From Meconema thalassinum (taxonomy: Eukaryota > Arthropoda > Insecta > Orthoptera > Tettigoniidae), in NCBI GenBank assembly GCA_946902985.2, contig OX336388.2:1386909723-1386973722 (forward strand): a DNA stretch of 64,000 bases, read 5' to 3'. The notes below the pieces were generated by a model. The model was not told the DNA's origin, made no database searches, and saw only the letters and a program-made list of their open reading frames with translations. Shown here piece by piece: positions 53,235-63,444 of the stretch (position 1 is its first letter; each line of letters opens with the position of its first letter). Position numbers and translations under genes: made by a program.

Positions 53235-53612
53235 TAATAATATCGTATGGCCTCGGGCGCCGGGTGCAAGCTTTGTAATTTGACACCCAGAGGGTATCTT
53301 GCATGTCGAATTTCGTTGTTCCTTGAATCACTATGAAAGTCAAGGAGGTTAGATATCTAAGCTTCTTGAACACTCTAGCACTTTCTAGTAGAGAAATGAG
53401 GAACTTTGTGTTGGCGGAAACTCCCGAGATTAATTTTGCGACTATGAACACGGCCTACTGAATTCAAATGGGTTCTTTGACATGCCAACATCGTATGACA
53501 TGCGTGTCGTATTTTTGCCGCCTTTCAAAAATCACTTACCACGGCCAGGAGCGAACCTGCAATATTGGGGTTAGTAGACCGACACGCTACCCACTCACCC
53601 ACCGTGGCAAGC
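53235..53612 (-). mobile_element. SINE-D, complete, minus strand
   Basis: The head at the right end (inverse of GGTGGGTGAGTGGGTAGCGTG and GCAGGTTCGCTCCTGG) has good A and B boxes. The body and an ATT-rich tail lie at 53229-53240. It is a different family from SINE-G. The second copy, at 8743-9375, is split. Confidence 0.8.
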
Positions 53613-54129
53613 TATTCAAATAAATGTAAAGCTATGATAAGGTTGTTGAAAATGTAGTTACATCCTTATTTTAGCTTCCTGTTGAAATAGTTTAATATTT
53701 GCTAAATTAGTTATACCCTACGTTGCTGTTTTAAATCTTTTGGCGATTTAATATTGAGGGCTAAGTTCATTGATGTATCCGTATCATTCTTCTGTTCTCA
53801 TTGGTCATAGAACTCATAGGCATTACATGGAACATCAAATATCAATTAATAAATGGAAAGCTTAGAATTGCAATAGCAAAGGGGAACCCGAGATCCCATC
53901 TCTCTCCAAATATCACAGAAGACAAAGTGTGTCAAGTCTACCGCTAAAGTTCAGGGCTGCGATTCTCTTCTATCACTCATTGGGTGGAGAAATGCAAACT
54001 GTCTTAATACAAGCCTGGCGTGTTACTAAGATGTACCGTATTCATCAATTGGTAATAATATATCACATGTACTGTAAATTGCTAGCATGAACTACATCTA
54101 CAATTTGAAAGTATCGTAATTAAAAACTT
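53613..54129. other. No recognisable feature
   Basis: AT-rich. Nothing recognised. Confidence 0.35.
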
Positions 54130-54172
54130 TATATGGGCAGATGACCTCCCTTACAAGAACAATAACTAACTA
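54130..54172 (+). mobile_element. LINE/SINE 3'-end fragment
   Basis: ATGGGCAGATGACCTCCC..AAGAACAATAACTAACTAG; diverged copy of the 16114-16166 sequence. Confidence 0.5.
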
Positions 54173-54447
54173 GTTTCAACCTTCTAACATCAATAACATT
54201 TTGCTGTATGCATAAATACACTTCACGATTCAATAACTAAATCAAATTGCTTAATTTCGTATTCATTTATTTATTTGTTCACTCGTATACTCACCTGACT
54301 GAACATACACCGACTCAATCAAGTGATGGCGTTTTTAAATTGCGACATATTTTTCGTTCACCAACTTTCCCTACACCTGCTCACTTCCCATCTTTCTACT
54401 TTCTTTCAAATGTGCCTAAATCGCATTCAAAAAAGTGTAATCCATAT

Positions 54448-54900
54448 CAGCAATTTCTCTAGGTTTGTGTCGTGTCTTGTGAGGGGTTTCTCCTAGGACA
54501 CCAAGCTGGCTCATCAGCGGGCTCTTGATATCCGTGCCCGGATCCCCACAGGAGTAGCGAACTTTTTATGAATATCGCAGAAGGCAAAGTGTGCCATGTT
54601 GCGACATCCGGAAATTTTCGACATAACTTCACGTTTTTTTCAACCCCCAGAACCCAAAACCACAGTCAGTTCAAAAGTTTATATAATTATAATTTATATT
54701 TATCACTTTCCTGTGGACATGGTAACTATCGCGATTTTGCATCAATCACTTTGAAATGTATACACAAAATATAACCATTATAATTTTCGGTCGCGTTCGT
54801 TAATCGGACAATAGGACCAAGGGGGTTGAAATATTACTATAACTTCTTAGTATGTGAAAAGTCCAAGCCATTCAAAATTCGCATTATTCTTTGAATAAGG
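54448..54900 (+). repeat. Repeats W and Z, second copies
   Basis: 54448-54560 matches 30228-30320 (repeat W: AGGTTTGTG, CTGGCTCATCAGCGGGCTCTTG, AGGAGTAGCGAA). 54600-54900 matches 34560-34960 (repeat Z: AAAACCACAGTCAGTTCAAAAG, ATCACTTTCCTGTGGACATGG). Confidence 0.6.
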
Positions 54901-55017
54901 TCCAAAAACTTCCCAGGCATCTGACTCTAGAGCCAGCTGAATTAAACAACCATTACTGCCAGAGATTAGTAGCGGCCAAAAAAAAATGAAAACCACAGCC
55001 GAAGATAATGTAACATG

Positions 55018-55079
55018 TAAGAGAGACTGCAGTAACGCGTAAAGTATAGAAACGCTTCTGTGCCGTCATTGCCCACAAG
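55018..55079 (+). repeat. 62-bp direct repeat flanking SINE-G, left
   Basis: AAGAGAGACTGCAGTAACGCG..GTCATTGCCCACAAG is repeated at 56018-56079 with about two substitutions. It borders the SINE-G insertion exactly on both sides. Confidence 0.9.
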
Positions 55080-56017
55080 GTTGGTTGGTTCCTCAGTTTA
55101 GGGGCTGCGACAACGCGGTCATGTAGCCCCGTATACTTTGGGTGTGTGTAGAATTTGTCTGAAAACCAGTGTTAATTGTGATGGCTGTATTAGTGTGTGT
55201 ATATCATCATATATATTATTTCAGTAGTATGCATCCCTCCTATGGCGCTCACAAGTGACCGATCGTGACAAATGAGCATTCAAATGAAAGAGAATAGACA
55301 TTAGTAGTGACTTATTGCACTATAATTTCATAAATATCTATAATTTCTTTAAAACAAATGACTTTAAAAAATTGTACGAAGTGTGCGATTTGCAAACACC
55401 GTTGATGTAGGAAAATACGCTCCATAATTGCTGTCCACGGGCCGCTGTGACGCCTGTTTCATGTCATATTAACATTCTGAGGTCTTTCCTTTATCCTGAA
55501 ATGTAAATAGTGTTCTATAATCATTTGGTTGAAATAAAAACACAACCTTTCTCATTAAGTCTCTCATTATAAACCTATTGGGAAAAGTGTGGTTTATGAA
55601 CATGCGAGATTTCTCGCACGGGTCCGCCAGTGTTTCTTAATTCAAGTAAGGACTGCAACTTTGAATTTTTCAAATAGTTTCTACTTTTGCCGCCAAACGC
55701 CACCGTCAACGACTACTAGGCCTAGTTCATAACTTAGCCACTAGACGCCACCGCAGTCGGATCTTGGCAACGAACGTAGAAACCTAAGAGCGTTGTTTAC
55801 ATTCCTAACCTATACAATTTAGCTTCACACAGGTGTAATTAGTGGAAGGTTCTTTAACATGCCATAAATTTATGACATGGGACCGCCGGCTTTACTTCCC
55901 CTCCGAAGGAAGGCATACTGAGGGATTTTAACGCTCTTAAATAATCCGACGGCTTCGGCCGGGTTTGAACCCGCCATCTTGGGCATAGAAGCTCAGCGTA
56001 CTGCCACCGAAGCCGCT
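55080..56017 (-). mobile_element. SINE-G, complete, split by a 430-bp insertion
   Basis: The inverted tail GGTTGGTTGGTTCCTCAG starts at 55080, and the tRNA-like head ends at 56017 (GTACTGCCACCGAAGCCGCTT). At 55200 the SINE is interrupted for about 430 bp and resumes at 55636 with TTAATTCAAGTAAGGACTGC. Apart from that it is full length. Confidence 0.88.
55203..55632. mobile_element. 430-bp insertion in SINE-G, unknown class
   Basis: Foreign segment from ATATCATCATATATATTATT to CACGGGTCCGCCAGTG. AGTGT lies at both SINE junctions and could be a short target duplication. No coding frame or clear terminal inverted repeat. Confidence 0.5.
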
Positions 56018-56079
56018 TAAGAGCGACTGCAGTAACGCGTAAAGTATAGGAACGCTTCTGTGCCGTCATTGCCCACAAG
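56018..56079 (+). repeat. 62-bp direct repeat flanking SINE-G, right
   Basis: Partner of 55018-55079. Confidence 0.9.
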
Positions 56080-56315
56080 ACGATGAGCGTTTAGCAGGAC
56101 ACAGTGTCAGAAAAGGAGTCGAGGCGGTGCGGTGGTGTCATTAGCAATGGCTAATTGGGCAGGTGAGGTAGCGGCGCCGTGTCAAGGTTGTACCACTGCA
56201 GTCCACGACACGATCGATGTCTACCTTATACATCATTACTGCAAGACCAGGCAGCCCGCTCGCCCCTCTGGGCACCTCATTGGCTAGACAAAAACGGAAG
56301 GAAAATACCGTACTT
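56080..56315. other. GC-richer gap
   Basis: No recognised feature. Confidence 0.3.
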
Positions 56316-56450
56316 ATATTTGAGGCTATCCGTGGTATTGGGGTAGCGCGTCTGCCTCTTATCCCGAGGCCCTGGCCCCGTCCGGGATTTTAGAAACAGA
56401 CGTGAGGACTGGAACGGGGTGCACTCAGCCTCGCGAGGACAATTGAGGAT
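56316..56450 (+). mobile_element. tRNA-derived SINE, interrupted at its 3' side
   Basis: CCGTGGTATTGGGGTAGCGCG..TCTGCC is the A-box side and GGCCCCGTCCGGGATTTT the degraded B-box side. CGTGAGGACTGGAACGGGG and CACTCAGCCTCGCGAGGAC..ATTGAGG are body sequence. It stops abruptly at the next element. Confidence 0.6.
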
Positions 56451-57242
56451 GTGTCCCAATACTCAAGTTGTCTTCTATTGACTAGCTGCTAGCTACTATG
56501 TGCTATGTGCTACGGAGATTTGGGACATGTCTGCTTCATCACAGCCTCCTTCATAGGCTTGTGTTCTGAAACGCACTGGACTTACATGCTGGTACCAAAC
56601 CAACACTCAAGATGGCGGTGATCTGCTACTCCTTGTAAGCTCTTTGCGCTTTCATCAGCTGCTTTAAATAAACAATACCCGAACGATATGTTCATGGATG
56701 CGCCAAGTAGATCACTTTTTAGCCGAGCCCTAATTATGGTTTGTGTTTGGCTGATTAAGAGAATACAGTTCAGGAGGAAGAGAAGAAGGGCAATCATGAT
56801 AATAGGGCAGCGGCAAATTGACAATTTGAGACGAGGCTCTTATTGTGCGCTGAAGACCATGAACCGAGTTGTCGTTGCAATCCTCAGTCGTGATTACCAC
56901 AGAACCAAACAATATATTCGCGTGAAAATAATTATCACAACAGAATAAGATATTATGCTTCCCTCGTGCGTTGTAAGTTGGAGCGTTGTATTTGGCAAAG
57001 AATATAGGCCAAGCATAGACTGGATTAAAGTCAAAGACAACCTACAATTTACATAACCTACAATTTCTATAACTTCCTTGACGTAGTCGACAATCTAGCA
57101 AGCACTTTCGTTCACTAGCTACTACAGACTTGATTGCTATGTGCTAATCCGTATTGGATCACGACTTCTAACGTCACATCCGGTAAAGAAGTCGACTCTC
57201 TAGTTCACTACAGCCGAAATTGTACTATTGGGACACAGCCTC
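56445..57242. mobile_element. Possible DNA transposon remnant with about 19-bp terminal inverted repeats
   Basis: GAGGATGTGTCCCAATACT (56445-56463) is matched by the inverse at 57224-57242 (ACTATTGGGACACAGCCTC), 17 of 19 positions. The pair bounds about 800 bp, with short opposite-strand open frames at 56582-56948 that I do not recognise. No clear target duplication. It interrupts the SINE at its left. Confidence 0.4.
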
Positions 57243-57405
57243 AGTACCTGTCTGACAGTGTGGCAGCGCCCCTGTCGCTGAAACCAAGACTAACGGCCGA
57301 GGGGACCCAAATCGCTGACGGCACGTCACCCCGCAATGTGTAGGCCGAATTGCTCAGCCATCACTTGGTAGGCCAAGGCCCTACAAGGACTGTGGGGCCA
57401 CGGGT
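57243..57405. other. GC-richer gap
   Basis: No recognised feature. Confidence 0.3.
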
Positions 57406-57711
57406 TTGTTTGTTCATCCCCGTAAACGTACTGTATTATGTAGGCTGTGTTTTGGTTATGTCTGTAGATCTATCATTCGTTTTCTGAATGTGGAGAACAC
57501 TAAACCAGTCGGCGTTCATCGACAGGTTTGTGAGGCGTATGGAGAAAATGCGATGAGTGATTTATTGGTAAGGAGATGGGTCCGACAGTTCAAGGAAGGG
57601 CATGAACAAGTGCACGATGACGATAGAAGTGGGCGTCCATCGTTGGTTATTGAAGACTTGGTTCGTGCAGTCGAAGAACGCATAAAAAAGCAACAATGTT
57701 TAAACATTTAA
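57406..57711 (+). pseudogene. Mariner-type transposase N-terminal helix-turn-helix fragment
   Basis: A 101-codon frame. After about 14 unrelated residues it reads SIIRFLNVENTKPVGVHRQV, YGENAMSDLLVRRWVRQFKE and DRSGRPSLVIEDLVRAVEER. This is the DNA-binding HTH domain at the start of mariner/SETMAR-like transposases (the RSGRPS block is diagnostic). It stops before the second HTH and the DDD/DDE catalytic domain. The downstream AT-rich sequence shows no continuation, so it is a 5' fragment and not a functional transposase. Confidence 0.82.
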
Positions 57712-58070
57712 ATATTCCTAATTATTATTGACATAGGCAAGTTAAATCTCTAGGTTTGGATATTATTCTCTGTAGCTACCGTGGGATTGACGCCTGCTTC
57801 TCAGCGCGGGACTGAGCAGCCAGTGCAGGGGGATGACAGTTCATAGGGAGCGCGTGGGTCGGGATAAGACCCTGTACTGGATGTTCTGCCAACCAATGAA
57901 GAATTAATTTTAGCACCAAGGTTCCGTAGTTGGCACTCATGAACGCTCATATCAAAGCGACTGGCGGAAGCGGGAATAGTCTGTTTGGATTGATTTTCCT
58001 CGTGGTGTTGTTGGTTGTTTTGATTTGTTCAGTATTTTGATTATTTATTTGAATTGAATTGAGAGTCAAT
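57712..58070. other. No recognisable feature
   Basis: Sequence between the mariner fragment and the small CxxxxC frame. Nothing recognised. Confidence 0.35.
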
Positions 58071-58221
58071 CATGCCACTGCAAGGGAGGAAAAAGTGCCA
58101 AGCACCGGGATGTAAGGATTATAATGATAGTAAGAACAATACGGCAATTTTCATCTTCCTGGTGTTGACCATGTGTAAAACTAGTGGGCAATATGGACTA
58201 CTCTCGAATAAAAATATATAG
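58071..58221 (+). pseudogene. Short frame with a THAP-like N-terminus
   Basis: From the ATG at 58071 the frame reads MPLQGRKKCQAPGCKDYND..FIF and then ends after about 50 codons. KC-x3-GC followed by an F-x-FP-like stretch (FP visible in the next frame) resembles the start of THAP zinc fingers found in host proteins and P-element-like transposases. The remaining C-x2-H pair, the AVPTIF motif and the conserved Trp are not visible. Weak; could be chance. Confidence 0.25.
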
Positions 58222-58990
58222 AGAATAAATGTGTGCATTTCATCTCTTGTTTATTTTCTTACCCATTCTCCTTTGCTTTGCAATAAAATTTGTGGTTTAG
58301 GGCTACGAGGAGGGGTGGGTGGCAGCCGGCATGCTTGGCAAAAAGTGAGGTTATGGCAATATAGTGTGTGCATTTGGACAGTTTTCTTTATATTCATCGA
58401 ATATCCCAACAATTCTGTAGAGTCTTTTTAATTAACCTAAAGGTGAATTGAGCTCTAGAATGGCATAACTGTGTCCTTCGTGACAAATCTATTGCCAACA
58501 TTGATATATATCAAAATGTATTATTTTCCTACCTGGACGTATATTTCAGCGCCTAGCGAAAGGCGCAGTTATGTTTGTGTTATTTTCATAAATAATCAAT
58601 AACTCATCACAGAACATACTGTTCAATTACGTGTAATAAAGGCTACATTCATATGGCTTTTTACTTTTTATGTTGCCAAACTTGCAAGTACAATCCATAG
58701 CCTCAGGCAGTGTTCTCTCTCGGAAATTCTATAACAAAAAGTGACGAATCTCTTATACTTACATGATCCTTGAGACAGTGAGTCTCCTTTGAAACAGGCT
58801 CAAGTCTCTGTTGGTAGAGAAGGCAATTGCGCATGCGCTGAGCAACGCTGAATGCGTGAGCAGAGAGCCTAGGCTCCAAGCAGTACATTCGTGAGGCGGG
58901 CGGTATTGCAGTGCGTGCGTGGTCGTTGGTGAGTTATAAAACATGAATCAGTGTAGTGATTTAATAGTGTATTTAAAATCACGACCATTT
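58222..58990. other. No recognisable feature
   Basis: No domain or repeat partner seen. The short minus-strand frames at 58703-58944 overlap each other in different frames. Confidence 0.35.
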
Positions 58991-59736
58991 TCTTCGTTGT
59001 CCCCCCCCCCCCAGGGGCTCACAACAAGTGGGACGTGGGTTGGCGACCACGGGGCCCCAGCTGAGTCCGGCATTGCTTCCACTTACTTGTGCCGGGCTCC
59101 TCTCCGTCTTCTTTCCTGTCTACCTCACTTGGTCAACTCTTGTTCTCTTCCGACCCCGACGGTATTAGGGTATCCGAGGCCTAGGGAGTCTCTTCCTTTC
59201 ACGCCTTAATTGGCCCTTGTCTCATCTTTTCTGATACCCTCCTTCTGCGAGGGGTCAGCCTTCTTTTTCTTTTCCTGTTATCTCCTGCCTTCTGCTCAAG
59301 GTCCTCAAGGAGGCAGGGTGTATGTAGCCCCACCACTTCTGGTGCATCCTGGATATTGCTACACCCTGAGGGGATCACGGCTGGTGAGTTCGGGAGTTGG
59401 CGACCCCTAGGGATTCCTGAGCTGGGTCCCTTACCTGTGGGGAAAACCCTCTCCTCTTTCACTTTCCTATCTGCCTTTCATGGCTGTCCTTCCTTCCAAG
59501 TCCCTCAATCCACATTCTTCGAGGGTTGAGGGCATTTCTTTTCCTCCTGTCCTTTATTTGCCTTATTCTCCTTTTGTTTTCCATTTCATCTTCTCGTATG
59601 TAAGTTATTAGTTAGTTTTATTTATAAGTTTACATTTCATTATCATCTTCACGATCACCCAAACCATTAGGGGCCGATAACCTAGATGTTAGGCCCCTTA
59701 AAACAACAATTATCATCATCATCATCTTCGTTGTCC
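58991..59736 (+). mobile_element. 5'-truncated LINE (3' UTR) with 12-bp target duplication
   Basis: TCTTCGTTGTCC at 58991-59002 recurs at 59725-59736. The 720-bp insert is C-rich at its start and ends with the hairpin GGGGCCGATAACC..GTTAGGCCCC, CTTAAAACAACAAT and a (TCA)n tail. The terminal hairpin is a variant of the one in the LINE/SINE 3' ends elsewhere in the window. Open frames inside are GC-driven and not recognised as protein. Confidence 0.72.
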
Positions 59737-60545
59737 TATGAAAAGAAATGTGAAGTGAAAGAGAGAAGACCAAAACCTCATCTAAATATTTACAGAGTGA
59801 TAAACATCAGTCACGTTTCAGTGTCAGAGGGTACGAGCTGTGGATTACTATTGTAATCCAGGTTCATTTGTTTTATATCTGCGAACATAATGCACTCGAA
59901 ATTGTAATATAATGCTCAGTATCTTTCCTAGAAGTTCTCCCCACTACAATCACCGTGAAATATTACATTAAGGACCACCAGCGTGTCAGTGGCATACCAA
60001 ATAGTTAACTTGGATTACAAGTCTCGTCCACGCGACTATTTACGGAACTACTCTAGAACTGCGTTCGTTTGCTTGTTTAGGTATCGTGTTGTAAAGAATT
60101 AGGATTCTGAATATATTGTGAACACATAATTGTAGAAAGTTCAAATTTGTAAGTTTTTCATGCTGTGTCAAAATATTTGGTGTTTCATGTATTTCTCTAT
60201 GATTATCATATTTACCACACTCCATCCTTCTTGTAAAATCGAAAATCAAAATGTTAAAACAAAAACTAGCTAATGAGATACCAATTAAAAATTGGCCTAG
60301 GATTGTAATCCACGTGACTACTGGGGTTACATTTCTGAGAGCGACCACCGGAGGGTTAACAGCAAGTGTAACGACGGGCTCGATGCATTTTTAGGTTTCT
60401 ATTCTGTTTGGTGCCGATAGTAAAGAATGGAGTGAAACTGGGATTGCATGTATTAAAAATTTTCATCGTAGAGCACGAAAGCATCAAATTTCGAAGAAAC
60501 ATATTCTTAATTGGGAACGATATCATCTTCTGGGACAACACAGAA
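59737..60545. other. No recognisable feature
   Basis: AT-rich sequence. The 102-codon minus frame at 60040-60348 has hydrophobic stretches but no recognised family. Confidence 0.4.
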
Positions 60546-61110
60546 TACAGGGTCTTTCATATAAAGTAAGAACGTCAAGCGGCAGTTTTGTTATCCACTG
60601 CTGTGGTGGCCTTGGCCGAGCTTGTGGCGCACCGTGGCCCCCTGCTTCAAGCGTGTGTACAATCCTATATGAAATATTACCTTATAAAAGATGCTGGAAG
60701 TGTCGTCCTTCCTGGGTGATACAGGCAACATATCTGGTAACCACATTCTGGCTGACGCGAGTGAGTTCTGCCACTGTAATGTTTCTGATCTTTTATTTAT
60801 GTTTTTTACTGAGCACTGAGCCAGTAGTGTCAAACTTATTTTAATTACGTGAATCTGTGCTAGTGAAGGCGCTACTTCATCTATGTTGCAATGTTGTAAT
60901 GATAACTGTCTCATGTTAACATCTGAGGTTCAGACTGGCGACTAACACCTGCACGTTTATTGTAAGGTCGAGTACTGTACATATACTATGCGTGCGCTTT
61001 GAATACTACAACAGGGGGCCGTGGCGCGCCACAAGCTCGGTCAAGGCCACTGCAGCAGCGGATAACAAATCCGTCGCTCGCCGTTCTTACTTTATATGAA
61101 AGACCCTGTA
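60546..61110. mobile_element. Mariner-like MITE with about 98-bp terminal inverted repeats
   Basis: The element from 60548 to 61108 begins CAGGGTCTTTCATATAAAG and ends with its inverse. The arms stay complementary for about 98 bp with scattered mismatches (..AAGAACG.C.AGCG.., TTGTTATCC.CTGCTG, CGAGCTTGTGGCGC). TA flanks each side (60546-60547, 61109-61110), the target duplication of Tc1/mariner elements. No transposase inside; the 107-codon minus frame (60591-60914) overlaps an arm and has no domain. Confidence 0.85.
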
Positions 61111-61834
61111 GAGCATGCTCAATCAGAGCGAAAAACACGACGACAGGAGTTTATCTACAAAAAGGCTATAAGGTATGAACTTTAGAACACCCAGTTGCAG
61201 GAATGTAGCTTCGCCCCCGACGATTCGTAGTTAATGTTTCAATAAATAGTTTGTCTTTATCTGTACTCGTTCTGAGTTTATTAACAGACAGAACTTACTT
61301 TTTGGACGTACAACGTATATTCACTGTTTAATAATGCAGCCACTTTTATTTTTGACAGCTGTACAATGTACGATCTTATAGCTGAAAGCTCCCATTTGTC
61401 ATCAGTCGGTCGTGAACATCCAATTCTGGATTCCAAACAGTCATCTCCAAACACGTCCAAACCACATATGTCTGCGGGTTGTTTTATAAATTACAGTTTT
61501 GTTTCAAATGGCACACATATTAAGATAATTCAAAATAAGTCTACGATTGATGGCTCTCCACGAAGAGGGAAAGAGAGTGATAGAGCTCAGAATATCTTTG
61601 CCATCATAAATTACGCTCAAAAGGATCGATGCTACCCTCTAGTGTTGACATCTGGAGGCTGAAATGACACTTCCTGGACAAGGAATGAAGCAGGAAGAGA
61701 TACCACTGCCTCTCATTTAACATTAACAAATTATTTTCTTTGTACCGTCATCTGTCAGGTTCTATAGGCCTACGTAGAGAAGGAGAGATTATGAGCTTTC
61801 ATGGGCTTCTTTTTGAGTGTGTTGTTGTTGTTGT
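61111..61834. other. No recognisable feature
   Basis: Contains a 98-codon frame (61366-61662) of ordinary composition without a recognised domain. I cannot support or exclude an exon. Confidence 0.35.
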
Positions 61835-61849
61835 TATTTACTCATTTAG

Positions 61850-62220
61850 GGGCTTGCGACATCGTGGCCATGTAGCCCCATGTACTTGGCCGTGTGTGTG
61901 CATATAGAAATTTATCTGATAACCCGTCTTATTGTGGTATCTGAACTGGTGTGTGTATTTGTAATTAAGGCTCGGATTGGGAAGAATGTGACCGTGGCCT
62001 TAGTTCAGGAACCATCCCGACATTTGCCTGGAGTATAAGTGGGAAACCACGAGAAACCTCATGTAAGACTGCAGAGGTGGGAATCGAACCCAACTCTTCT
62101 CGGTTCTTTCTCACGAGGCTGAGTGTACCCCATTTCAACGCTCAGACTAGAATTAAATTTTTTGGCAGATCTGGGAATTGAACCCAGAACCGTTGGAACC
62201 GAGACCACAAAAGGCAGCTT
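61850..62220 (-). mobile_element. Composite SINE (SINE-G-like 3' end plus tRNA head), minus strand
   Basis: Same arrangement as 22739-23050: CATTTAGGGGCTTGCGACATCG..TGTAGCCCC, then a body, then GAGGCTGAGTGTACCCC.TTTC and the inverted B box CTGGGAATTGAACCCAG, ending CCGAGACCACAAAAGG. It also includes an S2-like piece (ATTTGCCTGGAGTATAAGTGG). Confidence 0.65.
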
Positions 62221-62498
62221 TTATGAGAGTGGGGATCATTTGAAGGTGTTAAAAACAGGCAAAATTAGTGACTGCAAAATACAAGCATTATGAAAATTAG
62301 TTCGAAATAAGACGCCTCATAGACATAACGTTTGGTCAATAGTAGAGCGAGTTAAACGGGCATGAATCGTCTTCGGAAGGGGAAGGTAATTCACCTTGTT
62401 TCTAAATCCTATGACTTGTATTTTCAAACATATTGCGCGGTGAAATCGGAGTGAAAGTGAGGTGTTGGCAACGATTATATTCGAATCGAGAGTTGTGT

Positions 62499-63428
62499 CC
62501 TGATTGCGGTCATTCCAGATTGCGTTCACCTCATTAGTAGTCCAGATTGCGGTCACTTTCATTTTAGGGAAGAACTATAAACATGCCAGCGTCCAGATTG
62601 CGATCACTTTTCTTGGGAGACCGGTCCTTGGTTCTTGGTCTTCTCGACTGACTCATACCTTCCGTAAGTTTTGTGGATAACAAGGGGAAACTGATATTTC
62701 ACTACCTAACCAAAGAATACAGTTCAGTGTTCAGCTGAGCACTCTCCATAAAACTTCGTTAAAAAAAAAACAAGTCCCCTCCCAATCTGACAGCACCTCG
62801 TAGAGCAATGATTATAACATTTTCAGTCTTAAGAATAGAAACGTTTCAGGATCGGAATCAACGACCTTCACTTTCAACAAAATTGTTGTAACGGGAAATG
62901 TTATACTTACAGGGTATATTTTTAATTTCTGTCCCTCCTCTCCCATTTGAAGCGCGAGATATCTATTTTTATAATACTGTAGGTATTGTATCGTGAAAAA
63001 CATTATTTTCATTACCTCGAAAAATTCGTCTCGTAAAAGTAATTTGTTCTGCGTTTGATTCTAAATCCCCTTTGTAATCAATTTTTGTCCCCGCCCCCTC
63101 CTACACACAAAATCAAACATTTGAAGTTTTAGGTTTATTAACATTCCAGATTTGAAATCTGTGACTTTTGATAAGTCAAAATGAATAAGTTCACTGTCAA
63201 AACTACTCAAATTATAAGATGGTATTTTTGAAGGAAGCTTTCCCCCTACCTTGTCCTCATTGATGTGGTCAAGATAGGGTACTCCAAGTGCCTAGGGTCC
63301 GGACCGGTCTCCCAAGAAAAGTGATCTCAATCTGGGCGCTGAATGTTTATAGCTCTTCCCTAAAATGAAAGTGATCGCAATCTGGACTACTAATGAGGTG
63401 AACGCAATCTGGAATGACCGCAATCAGG
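62499..63428. mobile_element. Inverted-repeat element with iterated motifs in its arms
   Basis: Left arm 62499-62635 and right arm about 63306-63428 are inverted copies (landmarks CCTGATTGCGGTCATTCC, TTCATTTTAGGGAAGA, TGGGAGACCGGTCC). Each arm holds four copies of ATTGCGNTCA, usually as CCAGATTGCGNTCAC. The central about 670 bp is AT-rich with no recognised coding frame. The class is unknown: fold-back and several DNA transposon groups have repeated motifs in long TIRs. Confidence 0.75.
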
Positions 63429-63444
63429 AAGACACCGAATCAAG

